Assembly: GCA_019918135.1 (NCBI GenBank)
Contig: WBZZ01003320.1
Span: 37,101 to 101,100, forward strand
DNA length: 64,000 nucleotides
Source: Paulinella micropora
Lineage: Eukaryota > Cercozoa > Imbricatea > Euglyphida > Paulinellidae
Direction: 5' to 3'
A program made the position numbers and the translations under genes. The notes beneath the pieces were generated by a model, which was given only the letters and a program-made list of their open reading frames with translations, was not told the DNA's origin and made no database searches. The first letter of the stretch is position 1. The number at the start of each line of letters is the position of its first letter. This document shows, piece by piece, positions 18,940-27,036 of the stretch.

Positions 18940-18957
18940 GCAGGGGCAAGCCCCCGC
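18940..18957 (+). terminator. Hairpin after capsid gene
   Basis: GCAGGGGC-AA-GCCCCCGC directly after the capsid stop codon, with 7 GC pairs and one mismatch. It is a likely transcript 3'-end signal. Confidence 0.55.
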
Positions 18958-19047
18958 ACCCCCCATCCGTTGAAGTAATATTTAAAAATTTAGATTTATT
19001 TTTTTCATATAATATACGAAGCTTACACAAAACATTTTTTTGAGGTC

Positions 19048-19078
19048 GTAGGTGGTTTTTTGAAAAAAAAGCACCTAC
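19048..19078 (+). promoter_or_regulatory. Start-codon hairpin of the 19080 gene
   Basis: GTAGGTG pairs with CACCTAC around a T6/A6 helix with a G-G mismatch, ending one base before the ATG. Compared with the capsid leader, the fourth stem pair is G-C instead of A-T, a compensatory change. Confidence 0.65.
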
Positions 19079-19079
19079 A

Positions 19080-20330
19080 ATGAGTCATCAGCGAAACTTG
19101 ATAGCACAAGACCCTGACGGAGACTTCATAAATGTCAAAGTCGGATATGACGGCAATGTTGAAACCAATAGTATGAAAACCGCTTTCGGCGAAGCATTGG
19201 TCGGTCAATTAACACCAGTATTACAAGAGATTTTCCCATACACTATCAATACACGAATATGGACAACAGCTCAAACTGATGCTACCATTTCATTTAATGC
19301 GAATATGGCCGAACTTAAAACAGATGTGAAGACGACCGCGAATGCTGTATTGACGAGTAAAAAAAGAATTAAATACAGAACTGGAATGGGAGTTCTAACA
19401 CGATTTACTGCTTTATGGAATACTGATGAAACGAAAGACTACAATTCATATATTGGCATAGGTGAAAGTGATTTTACTAATGGCTTCTATTTTTACAAAA
19501 TAAGAGCGACTGGTATGAATATTGCCAGTGTTAAAGGTGGGGTGCCGACACTTATCGCACAGGCAAACTGGGATGACCCGTGTGATGGAACCAAAATTAT
19601 GCCTATCATAGACTGGTCCAAAGGTAATGTATTCCAGATTAAATTTCAATATCTTGGCTTTGGTGCTATAAGGTTCTACATAGAAAATCCATCAAGTGGA
19701 GAATTTCAGCTGGTTCATACAATTAGGTATGCGAATGCGAATGTGGGTGTTAGTCTTTCAAATACAACCCTACCTTTTTCGGCTTGTATCAGAAATTATG
19801 GAACTGGTAATGCTAATCAAACATTGAAAACAGCCAGTTGTAGTATGTTTATTGAGGGCACCAACACTATTAATTCAAGCATATCAAACGAAGCGGAAGG
19901 TAGTGAGCCAGCGAGCACCACTGAAAGCCCAATTATTAGCATAAAAAATAAAACAACTTTTAATGCTGTGACCAATTATTCAATTGTTTATCCATCTCTC
20001 GTGAGCATATCAAACGAAGACACCAAAGTTAATATAGTGCGGATTGTGAAAACGACTGGAACACTTACTGGCGAGAACTTTGCGGATATTGATACAAAAA
20101 CTTCAATGGTATCAAAGGACACCGCTGCGACTGCCGTTGGTGGTGCCACTATATCGGATGTCATTCTTAAACTTTATGTTAATGCTACTTCTAGTCAGCT
20201 TATTGACTTGCGAACTTATGACATTCAACTTTCTCCTGGTGAAAATCTAACATTTTTACAAAAGTCCGTCGCGACTGTTAATAATGGAGGAAATGTGAGT
20301 GTTATCGTTAATTTTTTAGAAGATCAATGA
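19080..20330 (+). CDS. Large structural-type protein shared by both PLVs
   Basis: 416 residues. The N-terminal half has AFGEALVGQLTPVLQEIFPY, INTRIWTT, YRTGMGVLTRFTALW and VFQIKFQYLGFGAIRFYIENP. The C-terminal half is beta-rich and ends VIVNFLEDQ. The gene at 35142-36352 in element 2 matches it along its length (AFGELRTATLSPVLQNVF, YRSGMGLVARFSTLF, VVQYLGSGQITFKIENP, VNFIEDQ). Its place after the capsid gene and leader like the capsid's suggest an abundant virion protein, perhaps a surface or vertex component. I cannot name the family, and the function is inference. Confidence 0.78.
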   Translation: MSHQRNLIAQDPDGDFINVKVGYDGNVETNSMKTAFGEALVGQLTPVLQEIFPYTINTRIWTTAQTDATISFNANMAELKTDVKTTANAVLTSKKRIKYRTGMGVLTRFTALWNTDETKDYNSYIGIGESDFTNGFYFYKIRATGMNIASVKGGVPTLIAQANWDDPCDGTKIMPIIDWSKGNVFQIKFQYLGFGAIRFYIENPSSGEFQLVHTIRYANANVGVSLSNTTLPFSACIRNYGTGNANQTLKTASCSMFIEGTNTINSSISNEAEGSEPASTTESPIISIKNKTTFNAVTNYSIVYPSLVSISNEDTKVNIVRIVKTTGTLTGENFADIDTKTSMVSKDTAATAVGGATISDVILKLYVNATSSQLIDLRTYDIQLSPGENLTFLQKSVATVNNGGNVSVIVNFLEDQ

Positions 20331-20349
20331 ACCTTTTGAAAAAGCTTCA

Positions 20350-20367
20350 TACGTTTTTGCAAACGTA
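20350..20367 (+). terminator. Hairpin after the 19080 gene
   Basis: TACGTTT-TTGC-AAACGTA, a 7-bp stem 20 bp past the stop codon and before a convergent gene. A likely 3'-end signal. Confidence 0.5.
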
Positions 20368-20410
20368 GCTTTGCAACCAAAACAAAAAAATAAAATAATA
20401 AGTTTTAGAA

Positions 20411-20698
20411 TTACAATTGAAGCTGTTTGAATATTTCTTTTTTTAGCTCAGGATAGTTGTCTAGAAATGGTTGCTTCGCCATCCATCTTAAATATTGGGT
20501 ATCAAATACGACCACATCGGCGACTGTCTTTCCCTTATATTTCCCCATAGGTATCTTTCCTTGTTCTTGAAGTTTCTTGTTTTCTGATTTGTATTCATTA
20601 ATGTGTCCATCAATTACTTGCTTAATTTCTTGTAAAGTAAATGTTTTTTCTTTGTTGCTGACAGATAGCTGTTCAAATTTTTCACAAAGTTTTTGCAT
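20411..20698 (-). CDS. Small ExoX-C/DUF3820-like protein
   Basis: 95 residues. The C-terminal half (IPMGKYKGKTVADVV, DTQYLRWMAKQP, YPELKKEIFKQL) matches the short domain found at the end of ExoX-type exonucleases and in DUF3820 proteins (P.GKYKGK...YL.W). The N-terminal half is a charged helix. No catalytic residues are visible, so it probably binds nucleic acid or a partner rather than cutting. It stands alone on the minus strand between the virion block and the lipase. Confidence 0.6.
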   Translation of the reverse strand: MQKLCEKFEQLSVSNKEKTFTLQEIKQVIDGHINEYKSENKKLQEQGKIPMGKYKGKTVADVVVFDTQYLRWMAKQPFLDNYPELKKEIFKQLQL

Positions 20699-20782
20699 CG
20701 GTGAGTGTAGAGTAGTGAGTATACGGTCTATGCCCGTAGGGTATATAGTAGGCAGGAAAAAAATAAAAATAAATATAATATA

Positions 20783-21510
20783 ATGTCTGAGTGGATTGTC
20801 TTCGTTAAGGCTTACTCAGCTAAACACGGTCTAAGCTACAAGGAGGCATTGAAAAAGGCGGGTAAAGAATATAAGAAACAGAGCTCAGCCAAAGGCGGAG
20901 CCGTCGCACGTGTGCGACTAAAGGGAGGCAATGCGGATTTGTCGGAGGATGTCTATTTGTCTTCGTCTGAACGAAAAGGTGCTGACGGTTGGAAACCAGT
21001 CGCTAGCAAAGAAAAATCAACCGTGTATGAAAAAGATGGCAAAGCGATTGTAGCATTTAGAGGAAGTGCGGATAAGCGAGACTTACTCACAGATGTCGCA
21101 TTAGTAAAGGGAGTATTGAAAAGAACACCGAGATATAAAGAAGAGCAGAAGCTGGTTAATGAAGTCATAAAAAATATGGTAAAGAAAATGTGGAGCTCAC
21201 TGGGCATTCGTTAGGTGGCACGATAGCAAAAGACCTGAGCCGACAAACAGGTGTAAGGGCGACCACATACAATAAAGGCAGTAGCACGAAAGACCTCATT
21301 GAAGGAGTGATTGACCGAGTGGCTGTGAAAGTAAATCCGAAAGGTAAAAGGGCGAAGATGGCAAAGCTAACCACAAACTACCGAACCGCATTTGACCCCG
21401 TATCGTTAATGGGTGCTACGGCCGTAAATACTAAGTTAGTCAAGCCGACGAGGGGTGTTCATACAATCAGGAGCTTCAAAGGTAAAGGAGCCAAAAAAAT
21501 TTATTTATGA
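20783..21510 (+). pseudogene. Class 3 lipase with virion-type N-terminal motif, one frame break
   Basis: A lipid hydrolase probably carried in the particle to breach membranes. The N-terminus WIVFVKAYSAKHGLSYKEAL resembles the short helix at the start of many large-virus virion proteins. Then a GGAVARVRLKGG basic region with a perfect palindrome (20903-20918), IVAFRGSADKRDLLTD, and the nucleophile elbow ELTGHSLGGTIAKDL, continuing to FDPVSLMG and a VHTIRSF His region. That gives Ser, Asp and His positions of a class 3 lipase. The frame breaks near 21185, just before the elbow. It is convergent with the polymerase-helicase, with stops 3 bp apart. Confidence 0.82.
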
Positions 21511-21513
21511 CTT

Positions 21514-24500
21514 TCATAATTCATTTGATAATCCAATATCGTTCAAGCAGGTGGCACGACTTAAAGCAACATATAACAAATTCATTGACAGTAGGTCTAG
21601 ATTTATCCACACTGGTGTTGTTCGGCCTTGTGAGCAGTGGATGGTAGAAGAGAATGTCGGCTGGATGTCAGCATACGGTTTCTTGTCTGGTATCGTTTTT
21701 TTTCTATCAAACTTCTGCTCAATATCGTCAATCGTAATGAATATATGTTCTTTGGTATCCCTAGTGATAGTGTGAATATCGCCGTTATGGACTTTTTTTG
21801 TATTACAACGAAACACAACCTGATGGCCTGTTTTAAGTTGTTTATTTTGTAGCATTTTGTTATTGCTTTCATTAACATTGTTGTTAGAGTGGTGTAATAT
21901 TAAAGGTGGGTTTTTGTCGGTCGGTTTAGGGTGTGGCTTAACTTGCTTATTGAGAGCATCTAATTCTTCAAGTGTTAGTATATCAGGTAGGCAGTCTTTT
22001 GCTTTATGTTGGCTAAGCTCATTACCACCTATTTTGTAATAGTCTTCTACCTTATTTAAGATAGATTGTAGAACTAGGTCTTTGGCCTGTCTGTAATTTG
22101 TATCAAGATTTATTTTTGTAAATAGCTTGAAAGTTTTTGACTTGTGGAATGGTTCGGATGTTGGGTCTGGGCAAGGAAGCTGAGCTAAGTGGCCAAACAG
22201 AATAATAGATACACCGCCGAATGGTCTGTTGATTTTGGTGTATTTTCTGAGCATATGGTCCAGACTTTCTAAATTCTTGGAGGTAAGCATAGAAACTTCA
22301 TCAATCGTTATTCGGTGATTAATGGCTTCTTCGCCAACTGGTATCGGTAGCGGAAGTCTATGACATAGCATTGTTAGTATTTTTTGGAGTGTATATTCAG
22401 AATTAATAACTTGGCGGGCATTGTGTGTCATAGCGGTTGATAAAGTCTTTTTGTCTTTGAAATGGGTGTTAGTGTATTTTGATGGCTGACCAGTTAGGTA
22501 TTTAATCATTTCAGATTTACCCGTTCCAGCTTTGCCGTGAATAAGTAAGAGTTCTTGTTCTGGTAAAGGTTTGTATTCGTCTTTGGTGCTATAATCTGGA
22601 AGCTCTGTATCCTCAAAGGCGGAGAACTCTGGATATTGTTTATGTGGTGTTTCTAAGAATTTCTGTAATGGTAGTGTGTCTTTGAAACCGCTATGTCGCT
22701 GGTATGTTATCCGTGGTTCGCCATTTATGTAGGAAACGAAGCAAGTCATATTTAGCTGTGGGGCGATGAACTCGTCTTGTTCTTTAACCTCGGGACGAAA
22801 TTCTTTTCCTGTCGTCATATATTCGCCTTCGTATGCGATACTGTCTGTATTAGAATATAGTAAAGTTCGCCCAGTATTTACAAGCTTTAACATTTGGTTA
22901 TGAAGAACTATCTTTTGGTATGCTAGCACATAACCAGTTAAATGAGACATTTGAAATATGTTATCTGTTTGGTTTGTGTCTTGATATGTGTAAATCATTC
23001 GCTCTGGTAGTAGGTCGTTGCCCATTTCAGCATACTTACTTTTATCGTATTGAACTCGTTTCAGGAACAATAACCTATATCCTTTTTCTTTCATCATAAA
23101 ATGTATTCGCTCATTGTATGACTTTGAAATGGTAGAGACTTGCTGAGTTCGGTGTATGTTCTTGTTCAAAGAGCCTACCAGTAAGTTGGTTGCTTTGGCT
23201 AAGGTATCGTGTTCATAGCCAGGCTTATCAAAGTAGTAATCTTGCATATTTGATATGTGTTCTGTGAAAGTTTTGAAGGGGTTGAAGTGGTCGTCTGCTA
23301 CATATAACCTCTTAATAAATATCTTAACTCCTTGGTCAAACATATACAACAATGCGGGTATTGGCTGGCATTGGGTTCCTTTTGTGGTGTAGCCGTTGAA
23401 GAAGGTTGGCACGGTGAGGTGCTTTTGGTCGTAATCAAAAACAGCATAACCGTGTAGAGGCTTTATCTTATTGTAGTATTCTTGGGTAAGGTCCTGGTTT
23501 ATATTAATTATGTTGCGAGGAGCTGTTGGATATTCATTGAAGTATGACGACATTTCACCCAGATTACCTAACGAAGCATTTGTATAGGCTTTGACCATAT
23601 CAATCTGGTGTATCTTATTGGGGCTTTTAGTGTGATGATTAAAGATATGATGAAAGGGTATTTGACCAGATTTTACGTGTCGTAATATATTGGGTTCAGT
23701 GATTTGTGTATGGTATTTGTGTTTGTGTTTGTTAATAAGACATTCTATGAATACCTGTTTGAAGTATGAAGGCAATGACCAAGCGGGAGTATCTTTGGGG
23801 ACGAATGAGGCGTGTTTGAAGCGGTCTAAGCATTTGTAGTTTAGTTTGTTTTCTTTATCAACTATTCCAATAATGTTTCCAGATTGGTCCGTCATTGAAT
23901 AGCATTCCTTTTGTTCTAGCTCCATTTGGGTTTGTAGGCTGTTGAGTTCTTCCTGTGATATCCATTTGTTCTCGTATTGGTTTGTAGATAGTTTCACATT
24001 GCTGGCTTCGTGGTTAGTAGCATATTGGGGCCGTGGCTCTGGTATGTTTTCGTTAATATCGTATAATAGTTCAATAGACTTAATGTGTTGGATACAGATG
24101 TCTTTTTGTTTTCCTTTTATTAATGTGGCGTGATAATCGCTACATCTGATTATTATCTGTTTTGTGTATTCCTTAGTAGATGCTCGCCACAGTATATTCA
24201 TACCATCAAATACATAAATCCTATATCGGATAAAGTCTTCCATTTCTGTTAGGTCCTTTTCTGTCGCATATTTGATATCCTTAAAGCGGTCTAGTATTAT
24301 ATCATCTCGCTTTCGTTTTCTATTGTTTGGATTTGGAAAGTCTTTCATAATACATTCTAGCACACAGTTTATTTCACCCTGTGCCATTGGTATGACAGCA
24401 TTATTTAGCGGATTAACTTGGTCAATTGTAATAACTTTAAGGTCTTTGTCTTCTCTTTGTTCGTAAAACCTTGCTTGCCGTTCTACAAAGTTTCTAACCG

Positions 24501-24819
24501 CATTGATTGTTCGCTTCAATACATTAGCTTGGTATATTCCTCTAACTGGTCCGTGATATCCTTCATAATCCAGATGGACTAGATAACTTGTATTTGGGTT
24601 TAGCTGTTGGAGCTGAGCTTCCCACCCCTGGGCATATTGTATAACGAGTGAGCCTTGTCTGCCAACGAGTTCGGGGTGGCCACCTGTTAATCTGTTTATA
24701 AGTCGCAGAGCGGTTGGAGTGGTAATGCGATACCATCTTCTTTTGCCTATTTGTCTGATGTAGTCTCCTCGTTGCTCAATATTGCAGAGCTGAAATAGTT
24801 CTGGTTGGTATTGGTCCAT
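21514..24819 (-). CDS. Fused B-family DNA polymerase and SF1 helicase
   Basis: 1101 residues, intact. The first 270 residues resemble nothing I can name with certainty. The palm follows, with motif A (HQIDMVKAY, D407), motif B (KATNLLVGSLNK, about 542-553) and motif C (YSNTDS, D659). From about 755 comes a PIF1/Dda-like SF1B helicase: Walker A GKAGTGKS (762-769), Walker B ITIDEVSM (837-844), motif III FGHLAQLPC (875-883, His where Asp is usual), NYRQ (908-911), and STIHCSQGRT plus YVALSRAT near the end. No clear 3'-5' exonuclease is visible. As the only replication gene of element 1 it would synthesise and unwind DNA in one chain. It is transcribed inward from the right end. Confidence 0.87.
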   Translation of the reverse strand: MDQYQPELFQLCNIEQRGDYIRQIGKRRWYRITTPTALRLINRLTGGHPELVGRQGSLVIQYAQGWEAQLQQLNPNTSYLVHLDYEGYHGPVRGIYQANVLKRTINAVRNFVERQARFYEQREDKDLKVITIDQVNPLNNAVIPMAQGEINCVLECIMKDFPNPNNRKRKRDDIILDRFKDIKYATEKDLTEMEDFIRYRIYVFDGMNILWRASTKEYTKQIIIRCSDYHATLIKGKQKDICIQHIKSIELLYDINENIPEPRPQYATNHEASNVKLSTNQYENKWISQEELNSLQTQMELEQKECYSMTDQSGNIIGIVDKENKLNYKCLDRFKHASFVPKDTPAWSLPSYFKQVFIECLINKHKHKYHTQITEPNILRHVKSGQIPFHHIFNHHTKSPNKIHQIDMVKAYTNASLGNLGEMSSYFNEYPTAPRNIININQDLTQEYYNKIKPLHGYAVFDYDQKHLTVPTFFNGYTTKGTQCQPIPALLYMFDQGVKIFIKRLYVADDHFNPFKTFTEHISNMQDYYFDKPGYEHDTLAKATNLLVGSLNKNIHRTQQVSTISKSYNERIHFMMKEKGYRLLFLKRVQYDKSKYAEMGNDLLPERMIYTYQDTNQTDNIFQMSHLTGYVLAYQKIVLHNQMLKLVNTGRTLLYSNTDSIAYEGEYMTTGKEFRPEVKEQDEFIAPQLNMTCFVSYINGEPRITYQRHSGFKDTLPLQKFLETPHKQYPEFSAFEDTELPDYSTKDEYKPLPEQELLLIHGKAGTGKSEMIKYLTGQPSKYTNTHFKDKKTLSTAMTHNARQVINSEYTLQKILTMLCHRLPLPIPVGEEAINHRITIDEVSMLTSKNLESLDHMLRKYTKINRPFGGVSIILFGHLAQLPCPDPTSEPFHKSKTFKLFTKINLDTNYRQAKDLVLQSILNKVEDYYKIGGNELSQHKAKDCLPDILTLEELDALNKQVKPHPKPTDKNPPLILHHSNNNVNESNNKMLQNKQLKTGHQVVFRCNTKKVHNGDIHTITRDTKEHIFITIDDIEQKFDRKKTIPDKKPYADIQPTFSSTIHCSQGRTTPVWINLDLLSMNLLYVALSRATCLNDIGLSNEL

Positions 24820-24931
24820 TGTATATAGATAGGCAGGATAAATTTTTTGAAAAATAATTATTTAATGCTTTACATATATTATATGGATATGTTTAGATGT
24901 AAAATACTTTACCGATAAAAAAAATTGTTGA

Positions 24932-25135
24932 TTAATTTGACTTGCTCAGTCGCTCTTCTAACTCCCGTATCTTCCTTTTGTATTCTTCTATATCTTGCGT
25001 GTATTGTATTAACTTCTGTGCTTTGGTTCGCCGTTCTTCGTTTAGGCGGTCTTTATTACGGTAATAGTATGCGAGAGCTTTCTCATTATTCCTTTTTCTC
25101 CTTTCGTCTCCTTCGTATATCTTTGGTCGTGGCAT
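24932..25135 (-). CDS. Small basic coiled-coil protein
   Basis: 67 residues: MPRPKIYEGDERRKRNNEKA, a YYYRNKDRLNEERR segment and a leucine-spaced helix ending LEERLSKSN, like a short bZIP. This suits DNA binding and dimerisation, by appearance only. It is upstream of the polymerase-helicase on the same strand, with an AT-rich leader nearly identical to that of the next gene to the right. Confidence 0.5.
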   Translation of the reverse strand: MPRPKIYEGDERRKRNNEKALAYYYRNKDRLNEERRTKAQKLIQYTQDIEEYKRKIRELEERLSKSN

Positions 25136-25165
25136 ATTATATATATGTAATATTATTTTTTATAA
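25136..25165 (-). promoter_or_regulatory. Repeated AT-rich promoter, copy 1
   Basis: AATATTACATATATA directly before ATG 25135. The same words precede ATG 25515, so they are a probable early promoter. Confidence 0.5.
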
Positions 25166-25179
25166 ATGTAAATAATTAT

Positions 25180-25515
25180 TTATAAATTAATATTGTAAAT
25201 AGCCATTCTCATATTTAGTTGTTTTAATGCTTCACTACATATACACATTTTGATATTTTCTTTTCGTGTTCTTGCTTGTTTTCCTTCTAACTCTTTTTCT
25301 TTCTCCCTCCAAAAGTCATTCGCTTTTTTGTATCTATTTATCATTTCTTCCCTAGTAAAATGATTAACTGTCAAGTTGTCTGCTTTCGCTTCTGGAAAAT
25401 GCTTGTTGTATTCTTCTTTCATTTCTTTATCAGCTTGTATAAATAAAGACATCGTGTCATTCATACTATTTTGGTTTTGTTTTCTTTGTCTGCTTCTGAT
25501 TTTTTTGCTTGGCAT
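25180..25515 (-). CDS. Hypothetical charged protein near right end
   Basis: 111 residues: basic start (MPSKKIRSRQRKQ), a helix with MNDTMSLFIQADKEMKEEY, then NHFTREEMINRYKKANDFWREKEKELEGKQ. Helical and polar, no known domain. It is the first gene inside the right terminal repeat and shares its promoter words with the 24932 gene, so it is probably an early accessory or regulatory protein. Confidence 0.5.
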   Translation of the reverse strand: MPSKKIRSRQRKQNQNSMNDTMSLFIQADKEMKEEYNKHFPEAKADNLTVNHFTREEMINRYKKANDFWREKEKELEGKQARTRKENIKMCICSEALKQLNMRMAIYNINL

Positions 25516-25550
25516 CTTTTATATATGTAATATTATTTTTATAAATGTAA
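25516..25550 (-). promoter_or_regulatory. Repeated AT-rich promoter, copy 2
   Basis: AATATTACATATATA before ATG 25515, matching copy 1 base for base over the core. Confidence 0.5.
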
Positions 25551-25574
25551 TTATTTCAGTATTTGTAAAAACGG

Positions 25575-25707
25575 GGGGATAATGTTGTTATCTCTTTATA
25601 CGACTGACTTTGTCAATAATGGCAAACTATGGCAAAATTCAGGACGATAAAAAGGGGGGGGTGATGTGGGGACCACAGAAACCCCCCCCCTTTCCTCCCC
25701 GTTTTTT
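25575..25707. repeat. Right terminal inverted repeat of element 1
   Basis: Inverted partner of 4663-4795. The visible differences are a C/T change near the middle and small length changes in the G run. Confidence 0.92.
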
Positions 25708-25713
25708 CGGTCC
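25708..25713. repeat. Target-site duplication, right copy
   Basis: CGGTCC immediately after the right terminal repeat. With the left copy it fixes the exact ends of element 1. Confidence 0.88.
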
Positions 25714-26248
25714 GTGGACGGATTGCTACCTCTGTGCCGGAACAGAATTTAGGTATATGTTCTAACAGGTTATGGAGCCTTGGTTAGCTAAGCTAGAGGA
25801 CGGTTCCCGCAGTTTGAAAGACTGTAGAGTCTACTTCTGCGAAACCAAAAACAGCTTATGTGTTGAAATTAGACACATATGGTCGGCATATTGCAGAGTT
25901 TCCCAACTAGGGATGAACGCCACAGATGGGCTATCTCTAGCGAACCACTCCTAGGCTGTTGAGCTAGCTAGTGACACAAGGGTGAACATAGCTAGGCTGT
26001 TTAGCTAGCTACTAGTAGCCGCATTTTACACTACGTGGGTGTGCGCCATTGATGGGCAACCACACTGGTGTCGGAGTGGGCGTGCGTCATTAGGAGCAAC
26101 CACTACCAAACCCTATGTATTTTATAGCCTTATTATTGTATCTTATTTATATAGTTGTGTTGGGTATGAGGAGCCGACAGGGTCATGCGGCGGTAGCTGG
26201 CTGCGTTCATCCTTTAGGTTGTTCTGGTCTTCTTTCTCTCTTTCTTTC
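25714..26248. other. Right flank of element 1
   Basis: No gene recognised. It holds an imperfect tandem of CTAGGCTGTT-AGCTAGCTA (about 25951-26010) and a GTGTGCGCCATT / GTGCGTCATTAGG pair (26040-26100). Presumed host DNA. Confidence 0.4.
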
Positions 26249-26325
26249 TAACTATCTATCTAGCTATCTATCTACCTATCTCTCTATCTATCCATCTATT
26301 TATCTATCTATCTCTATTGATTGTT
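26249..26325. repeat. CTAT microsatellite
   Basis: Run of imperfect CTAT units with CTAC and CTCT variants. Confidence 0.85.
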
Positions 26326-26627
26326 TTGCCTCTTTACTACCGGGTAGACGTATCCTTCTTTATAGTGCGTAGTCTTGCGTTCTATCGTTTGTATGTCTAC
26401 TTCGCACTTGTACCTACACTACCCATTATTTATCATCTATTCACATACACTGCTTTGATATCATTCTTTACCTATCTCACCAATATGGTGTGTGTGTAAG
26501 AGGTTGTCACTGTGTGTTCTCTTCTCTTGTCTGAGGTTTGGTCCTTTTTAGGGTCAGGACTGAGGCATTGGGGGTCATGATATGTGTTTATGTATTATAA
26601 ATATTAGGTAGTGTCAGGGTGAGCGAG

Positions 26628-27036
26628 GATTGCTTGCTTGCTTGTTTGCTGAGCAGCTCGCTTACTTGCTTGTTTGCTTGCTTGTTTGCGTGTTTGCTTG
26701 TTTGCGTGTTTGCTTGTTTGCGTGTTTGCATGTTTGCATCAGCGGCTTGCATGTTTGCATGTTTACTTGTTTACTCGCTTGCCTGCTTGCTTACCTGCTT
26801 GTATGTTTGTATGCTTGCTTGCTTGCTTGTTTGCTTACTTGCTTGCTTACTTGCCTACTTGCTTGCTTGCTTACTTACTTGTTTGCTTGCTTGCTTGTTC
26901 CTTTGCTTGCTTGCTTACTTCTCTCAGCGAGGATTGCTTGCTTGCACGCTTGCATGTTTGCATGCTTGTATGCTTGCTTACCAGCTTACTTACTTGCTTT
27001 CTTGCATGCTTGGCTGCTTGCTTGCTTGGTGGACAA
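26628..27036. repeat. TTGC/TTAC tetranucleotide array
   Basis: About 400 bp of TTGC units with TTAC, TTTG and CATG variants, twice interrupted by AGCGAGGATTGC. Because the unit is 4 bp, all three plus frames stay open and spell Leu-Ala-Cys repeats. I treat these as an artefact of the repeat. Confidence 0.85.

Larger units (their letters stand above)
4663..25707. mobile_element. Element 1: endogenous Polinton-like virus, both ends present (21,045 bp)
   Basis: The ends start with AAAAAACGGGGAGG and are 133-bp inverted repeats, differing at only a few positions. They are bounded on both sides by CGGTCC, a 6-bp duplication of the size made by rve-type integrases of Polintons. Inside are integrase, tail fibre, packaging ATPase, Ulp1-like protease, penton, major capsid, lipase and a polymerase-helicase. 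This gene set defines a Polinton-like virus. The left part is mixed-strand, 12.8-20.3 kb is a plus-strand virion block, and the replication gene runs back from the right end. The termini look recent, but integrase, fibre and lipase each carry frame breaks. Confidence 0.93.
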
